A stretch of 64,000 bases of DNA, taken from Prunella strophiata (lineage: Eukaryota; Chordata; Aves; Passeriformes; Prunellidae). Positions 1-15,000 of the stretch are shown in pieces (position 1 is the first letter of the stretch; each line of letters opens with the position of its first letter). Below the pieces are notes generated by a model. The model worked only from the letters and a program-made list of their open reading frames with translations, had not been told where the DNA came from and searched no databases. The translations under genes and the position numbers were made by a program. The stretch is from assembly GCA_036583965.1 (NCBI GenBank), contig JAZBQD010000014.1:38550990-38614989 (forward strand), in the 5' to 3' direction.

Positions 1-3000
1 TGTGGGTTTTTTTTTTTTTTTTTATCTTATTTTCGTAAGTTCAGAGTGAAGAACTGCAAAAATAATTTGTCATTTCCCTAGAAAATTACCTACAGCTAAG
101 GTAAGGTCACTGTCAGAACAGGGTATAATCTTCCATGTCAAACAACTTGCTAATCTTTATATTGGCTACCTGGAGATACACATATTCTACCATTTCATTA
201 GAGTAGAACTCAACCCACTTTATATGCCCAAACTAGTACCAAAAGCAAAAGCAGCCCAGAGTTTAGTATTTCAGTTTGGCTGCCCCCTGCAAAGGTATTA
301 AAATCAACCATCACTGTCCATCTGCATCTTCTGTCCCTCACTTCAATTTTGATGATGAGATGGTTTTTGCAAACAAGTCACATTTCAAACCAGTCATGGA
401 TTTTCAACCCACAGTATTAGGAGAAACAAGAACTCTGTAGAACTCAGTAACTTCAGTTCAGTATATTCCTCTTTAAAAAGACTCATTTGATCATCTCCAC
501 ATTTGGAAAAAAATATGGTAATGTTGTTAGACTTTTGAAAAGGAGTTGATGATGGGAAATCCAAATCTTTTTTCTCCCTTCTGTCAAATGTGGCTGACAC
601 TTCAAAGTTGCCAGCTGTGGAAAGAAAAGAATCGAAGCAGCTCCTACCATACATTCCATCAGTAGGCAGAATTCAGCTGTTACAATTCAAAATACCTTAC
701 TGGCAAGCTGGGCTAGAGCTTTAGATCATTCAATACAGTGTGAGCATTCTGAAACTGAGGGGCAGGAGAAAAATTTCCATGAAGCCACATTCCATGGAAT
801 TCTGTGGAACACATAATTTTGTTTTGTCCCTCGATAACGTCAGGAATTTTCACTGCAGAGGGGAATGCTTGAGCTATGAGCTCCCACAAAAATAGCATTC
901 AGTTACGTGTAAGCACAGCATGTAACTCCTTGCATGAGATCCCTCTGTGAAATGGATACTGCGTGCAATTAATGAAAACATTCTCTTGCACAATGGAAAT
1001 ATCCTTGATACAGGAGACAAACCTGAGCCTTCTAGCACATAACCTTAGTAAGGACTGAAGGAAAAAAGTCTTCCAGAAGACTCGATATTACAACATCAAG
1101 AATCCCCAGGAAGGGTGGCATCCAAAGTAACAGTAATCAGATGATTAGGAGTCCAGTATTTGTTCAGTTGAAGAGAAGAAAGGCTGGATGTTGAATGGAA
1201 ACTACAGGCATATAGAACTGGGGCTTTCTAATCTATTTATAAAAAAGCAGTGGAAAAAAGTGAACTGCAAATTTCTTCTATAGGAATATCTTTACTGCAC
1301 TGAACCAAGTGACACAGCTTACTTCCTTAAGTCTTCAGCAGCTTTATTAAACTGACTCATAAGGGTCAAGTGGGAGAAATCCACCTAAGAAGAGAAATAA
1401 TTTCTGCACAATAAAAGAAAAAAATAAAAAATATTACTAAACCAAATATAAACTCCTTCAGAATAAAAGTATTTTCAAAATTACTACAGTTTTATCAAAA
1501 TACTCTTTTTAAGAAGCAGCAGAAACTAGCCCTTTGCATTCTAGGATCATAGGCCACCACTTGCCAATTACTTTTTTCTTTCCGTTCTGTATTTCCCATT
1601 CTTCAAAGATATCAAAGGCAGAACGAAAATTATTTTAAATTAAAATAATCTCATTTTGGTTTTGTCTTTTTCTCGGCATGACCATTTAGCTAACATCTTC
1701 CAGCCAGCATCCATATTGTTCTCAGAAACATGCTTTTATTTCTTCTGTGGTTCAGTGTCATGTTCCAAACCACAACACACAGCTGAACATCAGCAGAAAT
1801 CCTTTGTTTGTTTTGGGGGATGGATGTCCTTTCTGAAGGAAGTTTACTCCTCATTTAAGATTACATGGAAGTATTAAAGCCTCATGGGCTGGAAACAAAT
1901 CTGAAGTCTAACTCCATACCAAGAGAAAATTGCCTGGTTCTCACAAAAGCCTCATTTGCAGAAAGCTTCCCTGTTTCACCAACACTGCTCATGGAAGACT
2001 AATTTACTTCATTACTCTTAAGAACTCCCTCCCCAAACTCAGATACAATGAAGAATTATAAATGGATACTGATGAAGGTGGATTTAATGTGAGAGTTGTA
2101 ACTATACCCAAGAGCTTTTCTAGGGCAGGGAGCAACACTTGCTGCCAGAATTCTACCTGCTCATGTTCAGTAGTGCAGCACTCAAATTTTCCCATCTCAT
2201 ATCAAGGAGGAATCAAAGAAGGGGAAAAAAAAAAAAAAAGTAATAAACTGACTAGTGTTTTTCTTTTTTTCAGAATTAATTTTAAGAACATCAACAACAA
2301 AATAGACATTTTATCTAAAGTTTAAAGCAACAGGGAAATAAAAGCCAGAGGCTGCAGGTTTAACTGTTTGGCAGAAACAAATATTATTGTCAGAATGATC
2401 AGGACTCACAAAATAAAAACAACCCACAGACACACATCCAAGGCCACATGTTACTTTGCTTGTAAAGTGGAGGTAATGGTGGAGGAGTACCAGTAAGTAT
2501 GAGAACAGTTGCTAAATCCCTACTACTAAGTCCACCAGTGCAGGGTGAACTTGTTCCAAGCCTCATTATTGAGAACATCTGTTAAGGCAAATACAAATAG
2601 GAGCAGATACAGATTTTTAACTCCTATCTTCGAGTTGATGAAATTTAAATATAATCCTTCATTTGAGGGAAGCAATGCTGTTTACATGGCTATGTGCTGC
2701 TTTGTACACCTCATAAAAATACAACTGGAAGTAGTACAGCTCTCTTTATTTTGTCAACTGCTATATTAGATGCCATACTTTGAAGGAAAATTATATAAAA
2801 AATAAATTTACATGATTGAAGTGCAGCGTTCTTGGAGTATATGTAGGTTTCAATTTATAATTTTAGAAAAAAACCTCTCTTGTAAGGATGGTGAGTTCTT
2901 TCATTGAAAAACAGAGCATGAAGTATTTTTGAGATACAAAAATATTTTAGCACAAGAATCTACAATGCGAAGACTGGCCAACCATTTTTATATTATGCAC

Positions 3001-5790
3001 AAGCTTGTTAATTGGTCTCAATTGTATGTGTGCAAAGTGATGAAAAATACTAGAGGAAGTTCTAATTTTACCAAACATCCTAAGAGCAGCCTTTCAGAAT
3101 GCTGGTTTTGTTTTGCTGAGAGAAATTTCCTATTTCAGTTTCAAATACTTAGCATTTAAAAAACAGCTACAGGTATTCCTGACATCAGAATTACACAAAT
3201 GTAATTGATCTAAAAGCATAAACACAGCAGATTTATACCAGCACTTGGATAATACAGAGGGAAAACTTAAGAAAACTTTCAATCTAGTGATCCAGTGAAA
3301 TTGAGTGGAACTTCAACACCTAACATGGCTAGATTTTGGAACATGAATAAATTATCTCAGTAATTATGGTGCAGTTTACAATCTTTATGAGTTTGTCTTC
3401 CCACATCACCGAAATAACTGCCTGCTACATGGAGACAAGCACGCTCAGAATTTCTGCAATTTACAGGGAAGACTTAGTTCTTATGTTCCCATCTATTTTG
3501 TCAGTGGTCAAAGTGAAGATTATTCTTCTGCAAGAAAGCACTCACAATGTAATGTAGCTCAACATTCCCTTCTGTCCTTAAGCTTGCTGCACTGGTAAAG
3601 TACTGTAAAACAGAGTGAAGATGATCTGCCTCCACCATATCAGGTGTTTGTTATGGTAGCACATAAGCACACAGAGATCTCTCGACTACAAATATTCTGT
3701 TCACTTACCATTGTCACCTACTCCCTCTTCCTATTATTGCCTCACAGGTTTGTGTTTATCATGCTATTCTCACATCTAACTTTAGATCTATAAAACATTT
3801 TAATATACTTTGAAAACTTAACGCAAAAAGTTCAAGGATTAGTCTGACAACTAATTAGTACAACAGATTCTTAATTAGGAGGCCTACATATTGCTGCAAT
3901 TGAAGTAGATGATTTATACAGTAAGATAACATATACCTAATTCACAGTGCTTTTTCTACTGTATGGTTTCTCTCTAGCCATCCCAATCCTTTTCATGACA
4001 TTTAGATATGTTGGTATGTTTAATCTCATTTATTTCTACTTCTAGAAGACAATTGTTACATTAGTATGAAGACTTTGGAGACAGAGAAAGCTACATTTTC
4101 AAAAATTTCTACAGCATTAGAATTGTTACTATTGAATGAGTTCATAGACGTCTTTGTTCAGGTCCTTCTATTAAAATAAAATGTACCAATATCTTCTTTG
4201 CTTTTCCCAAGCTGCAAGCATGTAAGGTGAAGATTTTGCCCCCAAGCCCCAATGCTCACAGGAACCTGTCTCTGAGGTCATAAAAATGAATGCTTTTTCA
4301 GTCCCGTAGCAGCTTATGCCACGTACCCACGTAACAGGTTTCCAAAATATCAAACTAGCTAAAAAAGACCAGTTAACTAAAAAAATTCAAATTCGTATCT
4401 GACTTTGGAAAAAAAAGACAACTAAGTAGTTACATTAAACAAGTAAATGAGGCAGTGGTCCCCGATCATTTTGTTATTAAACTCCCAAATCCAGTTCACT
4501 GTGGGACTGCCAGCTATCCATTTCTGGTCCATTTCTAAACTACCTCAGTGTATCCACAGAAGAATGTTTTCTCCTGTTCGCTCTCTACCTCTCTCCAGCC
4601 TTCTGGCCATCCCCTGTTTCCTGTCTCACCAGAACACTGTATGGCACTTGCAGCATTGCAGCCTACTGGTGGTGCCATGTGCCAGACTAAAATGATGGTC
4701 TGGCAACACTTGTCTAGGTAACACTATATATTAGTGCCTTAACAAAAGCTGTCAGATGAAGAACAGGAGATAGAATCCACTGAAGAATCTTCCTTCATAC
4801 TTTTATAATAAAAGCAAAGTTGAATGCCGAGTTCAGGAACCACTGAGCAGCTCCTGTTTTCTCTGCTCATTTTACCTCCATATTGTTTGCTTCTGATCTA
4901 ACAGTTTGTCCACCTTAATTCCAGTGGATTCAGTCTTTGGGAACGAAAAACCCATGAAAACTGCAGAAACTGTCATGTCTACTGTAAGAATATCTGCAGG
5001 GTCGTATTACTGGCATTTTAGAAAGCCAGGCTAAGACAACAAACCTTCATTCACCCCTTCCTGTATGAATGGCCTGTATGTCAAAATACCTGAAAACTGC
5101 ACTGATACAGTAGAACTTATTTTAACTTGCATTACGAATAAACTGCACATGCTGTTTTACAGACAATATATATTTGTAAACTTGCTCATGCAAAATTAGT
5201 GTGCACAACAGGGATATTGGTTTTCTAATCCCCACATCTGTAAAAATGACATTTATGCCTGCTCTTTTTGAACTGTGCCCAAACTCTCTTTTTAATATAA
5301 TAAATCTTGCACATAATTCATCTGTCAGCCAAACCAATTTATGAAGCTGAAACAAAAAAGAATAAAAAGTTATACAAAAAACATGGTGCACCTGCTGGAC
5401 ACTTGATTCCCACCTCCCCCCCTTTTTTGTTTACAAGTAGAAAGAATGACTAAAAGAAAAAAAAATCATGGTCACAAAATTTTGACATTTTAATCCTAAA
5501 CATTACAGGGCAAATGGATGTTGGAATTTATTTCCATACACCATGAGTCAACTTTTTAATTCCCAAATGTGGCCAAATCCACTAAAACAAGAGTGGTTAA
5601 ACTCTGGACTATGGAAATACATTTCTGGAATAAATGCTAGAAAAGCAATTATGGGAAAAGCCAACTGTCTCCATAAAGGTAAATAAAGTGGAACAATGTG
5701 TAGATTAGATACTTTTTCTGTTTCTTACTCATAACCTGTCAATTCAGTGCATCATATGGTTCAACATAATGGTCCCCATTAGACAAACAT
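1..5790. other. CAND1 3' untranslated and downstream flank
   Basis: This AT-rich stretch follows the CAND1 stop codon. It presumably contains the 3' untranslated region, of unknown length, and then intergenic DNA. Open frames here are at most 89 codons and show no recognisable domain. A T run lies at 7-23. No transposon was identified. Confidence 0.7.
5527..5532 (-). terminator. CAND1: Candidate polyadenylation signal AATAAA of CAND1
   Basis: TTTATT on the plus strand gives AATAAA in the sense direction about 260 nt after the stop codon. It is the first canonical signal downstream of the stop. Sense sequence 20-45 nt further contains TGTAATGTTT, a modest GU-rich element. Further AATAAA hexamers occur downstream, for example at 4029-4034 and 1343-1348, so longer 3' ends are possible. 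Confidence 0.4.
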
Positions 5791-6015
5791 CTAACTAGTG
5801 TCCATTGATTCCAAGTTAGTGGATGATGAATCTTTTTGGATACTTTCAAAGATGGCTGCCAGCTCAGGGTTAGAGCTTATCTGTGACTGAAATTCACTCA
5901 TTAATGGGCTCTTCTCTGCTTCTGGAATGGTTAGAAGTGCTGCTACAGCTCTCATAGCAGATCGTTTTAGTTCATCTTGCTTTTCAAACTCCTGTTTCAC
6001 TGAGTTCGCCTTTAC
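5791..6015 (-). CDS. CAND1: CAND1 exon 15 (residues 1157-1230, stop codon)
   Basis: The acceptor is TTCTGTAG. The exon encodes [20 protein letters not shown], then [20 protein letters not shown], and ends [12 protein letters not shown] with stop TAG. It is in the canonical phase 0, so nothing downstream compensates for the extra base in exon 14. The polar, Ser-rich C-terminal tail matches the family. Confidence 0.96.
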   Translation of the reverse strand, partial: VKANSVKQEFEKQDELKRSAMRAVAALLTIPEAEKSPLMSEFQSQISSNPELAAIFESIQKDSSSTNLESMDTS

Positions 6016-9000
6016 CTACAGAAAAAATGAAAATATGTTTGAAACTTTACTCAACCCTCCTCCCTCTATACCAATATTAAAAAATGTACTTAAAAAAAAA
6101 AAGTACTTCCTCTCAAAATGATCTATGCTCTTAAAAAAAAACCAACAAAACAAAAAATACCCCCAAACATCTTTTTAGCAGAATTTTTACCAGCAGTTTA
6201 CAAATAGACTGAAGCTTCAACACAGCAAGGTAAGCAGAAAAAAGTTGTAAGCTGCCAAGTCAATCACTAAATCAAAGCAACTATAGCAGCCAGCCTTTAG
6301 CTACTAAGCTCAGTAAATGACTTTAAACTGCTATTATCATAGTGCTTCCAGAGAACAGAACTTTTTAAAGAAGCTGACCTTCATTAGAATAACTGCTTAA
6401 CCTTCTGTTGTTATTCTCAAAGATATTTCAGTGCTACAAACATAAATTATAATTAAAGGCAGCCAACTTTCATGATGTGAAATATAGCAGACCAGAGTAA
6501 TGGAAAAGCAAGGTAAATCAGGCAATAAATGACTGTCAAGAGCATGCAGGTGAATCAAGAACAAGCAGGAATGGAAGGAGAGTAACTACAAAGACCCAAT
6601 AATCCTGTAATATAAATGAAGAAGAGGCAGGGTAAATGACAAAAACTCTAATAAAAGTCTAGACAAAAAGTCTAACAAAACAAGGACTACTTTACACTGC
6701 CTTCATCCGCCAAATGCTTGTCTGAAAGAACACCATCATCAGGAGTCAGAAAAACTCTCGGTATTCCAGTTTCACTATTTCTAATGAAGTGAGATTTACA
6801 AGTTGCCCAAGCAGCAGCTGAATTTTTAAGTAACAAAAGAAAATGCATCAAAGAAACAGACGATTTTTAAAAAGAAGATTACAAATCTACCTCTCTCTGT
6901 AATTTAAGTAAATTTAACACTTGTACAAAGATCCATTCATTTCTAATCTAATTATCCTGCGTACTGCAGCTTATCAACTGCAACTCAGGAAACGCTGCAG
7001 GAGTACAGAGGTATTCTTTAAACATGAGTTCATTTATATTTCTATAAGAAAACACAGAACAATGAACTTAAATAAGCTGAAATACCTTAGTTGTACATGT
7101 AGCACGCAAAGGCTCGACAAGTCCTGTCCAATCTCTGCAGCACCGCGCTTGGACAAAGGGTAGACAGCCTCACCAGCATTAAAAAGGTCAGCATCTAGGG
7201 TGAGGGAAAAACCCAATTCAACAACAGTTATTCCTGGCACATATATGGAGATATATTTCCCACAATGCTGTGTAACCTTTTGAACAGTCACACTTTAATG
7301 AAAATGGCAAATGTAGTGAATTACTTAAGCATATGAAGTAATATTTTTACCATTTCAGTCTATTCACTATTTAAAATATTTTGACAAAGTTGCTGCTTTC
7401 ACAGAGAAAAATGACAGCTAACCTTAATATCATAGTGATCCTTCAGACCATCTTCAACATGGTTTAAGAATTCAAATATATCTAGTCTATCCAAACAGCT
7501 ATCCAATAGAGTATACATGCACTCAAAAGCTGCTTTCCTTATGTCCAATCCATCATCAACTGTGTGCTTAAATGGTCCCATTTCCACCTGTCAGTAAAAA
7601 AAAAAAAATAAGTAATACACTTCTTTTAAAAAAATAATCTACTTACATATTTAGCATTGTTTTTCTCAGTTAACTTACCTCTCTGATTAATTCCTTTCTG
7701 ACCTTTGTTTCATTGTAAAGGTGAGGAAGCACAGTATCTAAGAGGTCCCTTATCAAAGATGGTTTATTGTGGGCAGCTGAATTAAATGTCACTAGGGCTA
7801 CTCTCCTGACATTGAGATCTGGGTCCTCCAGGGTTTTCAGAAAATCACCTGCAATCACATACAGAAAGAAAGCAACCTATGAGGATCTTTTACATTTGCA
7901 ACTTTTAAAATATTTTTGCTTAGTTTTAAATTTTAAAAAAGACATACTTAGTGCAGGAGTTATTTTAATGTAACAGACACCTGCTATTTCAGCATGATTA
8001 CACAAATAAAGGATTCGTTATCATCATATAGCAAGTATTAATATAATTGTTATAGTACTTCATATAATGAAACAGTAGTAGAAGAAACACCATCAAAATA
8101 AATGGCCATCACAATGACATATAAACTTTTCATGTAAATTAATGAAAATTACATTTAACCTTCCATTTTCTCAATTTATTAAAATTCTTTCAAAATATGC
8201 ACAAGAAAACCAATTACAATTTCTGCAGTTCAGGAGTTCCAGAACACCTCTTAAGGAAACTACCGACATACTGATTGTTTTAACCCTCAAATTGGCATAT
8301 ACTGAAAATACCTAAATTACAATAAAATTGGCCTACTCAGTATAGATTAATGTAGCATCACCTCTCCCATCCCTCCCCCACCTTCGGGCATTTTTAAATT
8401 AGATTTTCCTATACTTCTATAACACAGCCTTGTTAAAATAAATGACTGCATGAATATATCCTCAAAGTTTGCGAAGTTATTGTAGCAACTTCCATGAGGA
8501 ATGAACATTTTCTAAGGAGAAAACCAACAAGATGTAAAAACAAAGTGATTCTTACACCCACCAAAAAGCTGGGTAACAAAACTCAAAATGACTGAGATTT
8601 CTAAAGAACTAGATTCTGATAGCTTTTTGATTGAATAATCAATAAACATTTCCAGAAACCAAAGGCACAAGGCAGCTTCAGTGGGAGGGGGAAAAAACCT
8701 ACAAGCATAATTCTTGAACATATTACTTAAAATACAAAAAAGCTTAGTGATGAAAATAACACACAGCAAACTGACTTAATTTTCCTATAAATAAAAACCT
8801 TGCTCTTTACAAAACTTTATGCTTTTAAGCATAAATCTTTCCCCTCCTATTAGGTTAAGAAGCATACACAATTTTTTTACAGATCTTTAGAACTGTAATT
8901 AACCAAGCATAAAACATTCATGACATCTTAAAAAAATCTACAACACTTTGGTATACAAAAGAGAAAATAAAAAAAGCCACAGCATTGCAAAAGTCTTTGT

Positions 9001-12000
9001 CATACTGATGTTACACTGACTACCTTATTCCTGTATAAAAATACACACAATTCCAAATGCTTTCAGACTACAAGCATTACAGAATCATAACAACATATAT
9101 TTACAATTCAAAATCTGGCAATACTCAGAATAATTCATGCAAGCATACATGTTTTAAGTGACTGAATGTCAAATATTTCCAAGACTGCACTTCTTGGTAA
9201 ATATAGCACATCTTACTACATCAAACTGATATAATTTGGCAAAAACACAGGAAAGGAAATCAGCTTTTGGATCCCATCCTACTAAAAACATTAGCTTCTT
9301 GTATTCCCCATCACAAAGTCAATACATAGAATTTTTAATGACAATTTTTACTGTTCAGAATTCAAATAAATTAGTGTTAATAGAAATAATTGGCTACTAT
9401 GGAAATATCTTGTAACTCTTCCAACAGTTATCATCAGCAGCTACTTCTAGTATATTCAAAATATTTATTTCTGGTAACACAAAAAACAAATTTTAAATGT
9501 AATTCTCTTGCCTGAAAACATAGAAGCTGTCAGTGTAAGTGGAGTACTTACCTATGCAGTTCTTCAAGAGTGGGTCTATGGGTTGAGGATGATCAGAAAT
9601 AGTGAACTTAACAGCAGTAACCACTGAACTTCGAGCATATGAGGACCCTAATATGAAACAAAAGTGTGAACATGCAAGATTAAAACAGAACAACAATAGA
9701 ATCTAAATCATGCTCAAGGACACTCATTCCTCTTAGACATTGAATACTCTTAACAACAGCAAACAAGAAATGCTGTTTATTGCTAGCAATGCAATATGTA
9801 ACTCAAATAAACCTATGGATAGAACATACTAAACGGGAAAAATACCATTACATTGTAATAAGCATGTAATGTTATCTTCTATAGAAAATTTGAGCAATAA
9901 GCCTATTAAATAAGATTACTTATGATCACACATAAGCCTACAAAAAAATTCTCCCCTTTACAGCAGAAGCACATGAAGAAAACATGTGAATACAGTTCTT
10001 GATATGAGACTGATTTATGAATTCTGCACAAAGATCTTTGATAATTCTTAAAAACTTCAGAATCCTTATCTGAAAATTAGGAATATAATTTACACCAGAA
10101 GGTCAAAATGTTGCAATTGGTTTGTTAATTTGTCCCTTAGTCACCCATGCTCTTTCCCCTTCAAGTTTATAGCTCTTTCTTAAACATAACAGTGTTAATA
10201 GAAATACAGTGTCTGAAAGACCGAACACAAGTAATTCTTGTTGTGTATGACTAACAAATTCTACTAAATGCATAAAACCTTAACCTTCCATTGTTGGGGA
10301 AGGGGAGTAAAACTTCAAGAAACAACATTTAAGCAAATAATTTGAAAAACTAGATCCATTTATTAACAGGTATCATAAAGCCATCTGCTCTAACACATAG
10401 ATGCATTACTACTCCTCACCTGATGCCAAGTATCCCTTGAGTCGTGGAAGCAGAGTCTCTGGATCTATCAATGTAAGCTTGCCCAAGCATTCAGCAACAA
10501 CATTCCTTGTACCCTCTTCTGCACATTCACAGTGTTTCAGGAGTAAGGCCCAGATGTTCTCAACATATGGTTTGAGACCAATCACTGACGCAGAGCTAAT
10601 TATTTCTTTCAAGGAATGCAGAAGAAGGTATTGCCTCTTAGGCTGACTGGTTATTTCTTGTAGGACAAATGGCAGATACTCAGGAAGATTGCCAACACTA
10701 ATACTGCCTAAGGCGTATGAAGCCGCTGACTTGACTTCTTCACTAGGAGAAGAGAACGCTTCCAGTATTACAGACTTCAGCTCGATTTGTCCACTTAAGT
10801 CAATGTGATGCCCAACTTCCCCAAGAGAAAGCAAAGCCAAAAGACGAATGGAATCTGTGGACCTCGAGTTCTTAACGTCTTGAATGAACTGACCTACAAC
10901 AGCCGGTCCTTCCTTAGGGCAGGCTCGAGTAAGGGCAGCGACACATTTGGCAATGGAATAGTAAGACTGCTTGTGAGTAAGTGCTGTGCTCTGTGAGTAC
11001 ACTGGACCCGTTAACATGCGCAGTAAATCCATATAGCCTAAATTGTTTGTACCAGTCACAACCAAAGCTTGGAAAAATTCTAGCATGGCACTAAGTGCTC
11101 CACCCTGAAGTAGGGGTGATCTTACCAGCCCAATAAGTTCATTGAGAATGGAGCCACTAATCTTTGACAGGGAGGAAGGATATACTTTAGCCAGCGTTGT
11201 CAGAAAACTGATGGCCATCTGTGATACGTGCATGTCACTTTCGCTAATCAGAGGTGGAAGCTCATCCAGGACTGCATCAATCATGGCAGCTGTCAAGCTG
11301 TCGCTGTAATTCTTAATTAAAATATCTAGCGCAGAAAGAGTGCCCAGCTTCAGAGCTCGCTGGTTCTTTCTCAAAAAAGAAGCAAGAATAGGAACTCCTT
11401 CCCCAAGGATTGGTCTCAAATCTATCTTCAAAGGAGAACCAGCAATCAATGTCATTGCCTTCACAGTAGTTAACCGAGTGATCTCATTCTTCAGTCTCTC
11501 TAGAAAGATCTGAAGTGTACTAGGCAGGTCTGTGCCTAGACTGTCACCAAGGCTACAAATTATTTGACCCATGCAAGATATTGCCCTTTCTTTCACCTCC
11601 TGATCAATGTCAGCAGCCTTTAATCTTTTGATTGTACAAGTAAACAAATCTTTGATGTAAGGAGTAGCATCAAAGGAAGTAGGCTGGTCTAAAGGACGAA
11701 TAACCTTCACAAGTTGTTGGGTAACCAAAAGCGCCTCTGATGTTATCTTGTAAAATGGGTCACCAACACAAGCTACAACTGGAGGTACCAATGCTTGAAC
11801 ATGAGGATGAAAGACTTGGGGAGAATGATTGCAGAGGATCACATACAAACAGGACAAAGCATCTATCTTCAGATTAGAAGAACTTGATTTGTCATTCAGT
11901 GAAAAGATTATTCCTGGAAGAAACCAAAAAATGTATTTTTAGGGCAGGTATTTATAGAGTCTGCTAGAACACTTCAAAATTTCCAAAGGAAGGCAGCTAT

Positions 12001-15000
12001 ACTGAATTTACACCTTCTGGCTTCCCCATCTTTCTGAATGCTTCCAAACCCCTTTCACCACTTTATTCAACCAATTAGCTTTTAAGCTTTCTCCATCAAA
12101 AGACATGGGCCATTCAATGGTTTATGACTTATTTTCTTAATTATAAAGAAATTCTGAACCTTTAACATTTCCAACCTTACTTTTCACCATTACTTCAAAT
12201 TTCAACATTTGAAGTTTTAAAAGCTAAACTATGGAAAATATTTTTCTCTGTTCGGATGGAAGGCAGTTTGATTTTGTAATTAAGAATCAAATTAACTTTT
12301 TTTTTTCATAAAGAGGAAAAAACCTTTAATCTTCTTTTCAAGATTAATGGAAATATATTACTAAAATATTTATATGGATACACATAATAGCTGATTATTT
12401 TGCCATTTTCTTTCAACAGAAGCCACACTTCAAAGCTTTTGCAAAAAGCACAGTCGGGACTTCAATATTTTGATGCTTCAGAACTTCCCATTCCATTTAT
12501 TAGTAAGTATTTAAGTTAACGCTGTGTTTCTCATACCTGGTACAAGTACAGGAACATGCTGTGTTAGGGCTCCAGGTAAGACATTTACTAGCTCAGTCAG
12601 CATGTTAAAGCAGCACTGACGAGTCTTAACACTTTTCTCCTTCATCTGTTTGTGCAAGGCTTTAACTATGTTGGGAACCTGTAATCATCAAACGTGTGTT
12701 AATTGATTCAATAGCTGGCATTTCTTTCATTATTGATCACTGGGTGGATATAAAGAAATATGTACATCCTAACCCCTTGATTTCTCTACAGAACTAGAGA
12801 AGTTGTAGAAACACTGGGAAATGAAGATTCAAAATAATTGCTTTGGAAAAAAAAAGTGATTTAGCTTTGAAAGGTGATTTGCATTAATAAAACTGTAGAG
12901 AGCAACAATTGAAAAGTCACCTAAATAATTCACTTAGATGAAGTTTTTCAGCATTATGCTTTCTATTCTGCAAATAAAATATGTTGCAGCAGATCAAGTT
13001 TTATCTTGATCATTAGTGCTTATGTCTGATACAGAATGCACAAACTGACTTTTGCTTTGGCAATTTGGCTAAATGACATAGTACATGCAACTTTTACAGG
13101 TGAGTAAACAAATGAGATTAAATAAGCACATCTGTATGAGTCAATTTCAGTTTCTAAGACTGCTGCGTTTTTTTGGGTCAGTTTACCCAGCTTGCTCTCT
13201 AAGCTAGTAGTACACTAATAAACTGTAACCTGGGTATGAAGAAAGCATGATAAACCACATTGAATGAACTATCCTTATGAACAGGGTGCAATTTTAACAT
13301 GTCTTCTCAAAGATAACAAAAATCTTTACAAATAACCTGACTCTGAAGCATTGTCAAAGGTGTCTCTCCTTGTTCCATTGCATCAGGATCACAAAGCCAA
13401 CTTTGCACAGGTCGAGTTTGTTTTAAAAGAGAAAGATATGCATGAAAAACATCTGCTTTAACGTTCTCTTCACGTTCTTTGAATCTGGCTATTAAAGCAG
13501 GAGATACAGTTTTGTAGAATTCTGGAAGCATTTCGTGTCGTGTGCTAACCACAGCATCCAGACATTTAGCAGCTGCACGCCTCACTTTCCAGCTCATGTC
13601 ATCATCATCACTATATTCATCATCACTCCCTTGAAAAAATAAATTATGCACATGTTCAAGTCTAGACAAGCAAAGCATCAAGTTTTATTTTAAACAATTA
13701 AAAAGAACACACTTTTTAAACAATTAAAAAGTTGGGTTCTTTGCATGAGACACACGAAGAAACAGGTTCAGAATTATGTTAAAAACCATACATACAAAAA
13801 GCCTTCTAAACAGTTTAACTTGTAATTCTCAGCCAATTTTTTCATGCAAGTGTTCCACACATATTAATTTAAACTGCAAAGAGGAGAAGGAGCTCCCCAT
13901 CATATTTCCAGCCTAACTATTGATGTAAAGCATATTCTTCTTTATTCATGACAACAAAGCAACAGTGAATACTAGCTGATCAAGATTCCACAAATTATTC
14001 TGTCTGCTTCTTTCTAGGGGTAAATCAAACTATGCACCATCCCCAAAACAACAAAAAGTATAAAATTAAGCAATATAGATTTTACAGGTCTTAAAGCAAC
14101 AACTATGCAGCTCACTTCTTCCTTAAGTAATGAGAATTTTATGCCCTCAGTTCAGATTACTTGTGTGTCCAAGTTTTCATAAAGCATACATCTGGCAATG
14201 CTTGCCACCATTTTAACAATAAAATACCTTATGCCTTTCAGTCTGATACACTTCTATCCTACTGAAAAATACTGAGTCATTTTCAATCTGATTTTATGCA
14301 TTAGGTATCAATATATTATAGTAGAAAGTAGTGAGAAGCCTTTCCCATGCTGTATATGTATTTTCAATTCATTAACTGATGTTCTCACTTCAGTTATATC
14401 ATGCCACACCCTTCTGCCTTTTTTCATCTTTCAGGTATTTTAAAATATTTGTCTTCTATTTTATGTTCACTCTCAGAATTACTAATCTCCAGCATCAACA
14501 TCCTATACTTTTATTCCAGGAAGTAAGTTCATTAGCCATGTTTAAAAGAAGTACAAAATTTGAATGAAAACACACAAGTCATTCAAATGCTGGTACTCAG
14601 GAGTATTACCACCCATACCAATTTTCTCAGATGGGTTCAGAATCAAAAGCTCATCCTCTCCCCCAAACCAAAAAGAGAACATACCTTGATCATCATCATC
14701 ACCACCATCAGCATCCATAGCATTTTCATCTTCATCTTCATCATCATAATTGTAATTAGGATCATAAGTAAGATATTTAAGACAAATGTTTATAATAGTA
14801 GACACATGAGGATAAACTTCTTTAGGACACCTGTGTAATACAAAAATACAATCACTGTCAAATTACTCTGAAGTACTAAAATAGTCTTAGAAGATTTTAT
14901 GTTGCATACTGTACTCTGGTGAGAGTGGCCAAGACGACATCAAGGCATCCCTCTGAACTACAGAAATTTGAAGGGAAGGTCAGAAAGGGCAATGCCACTT

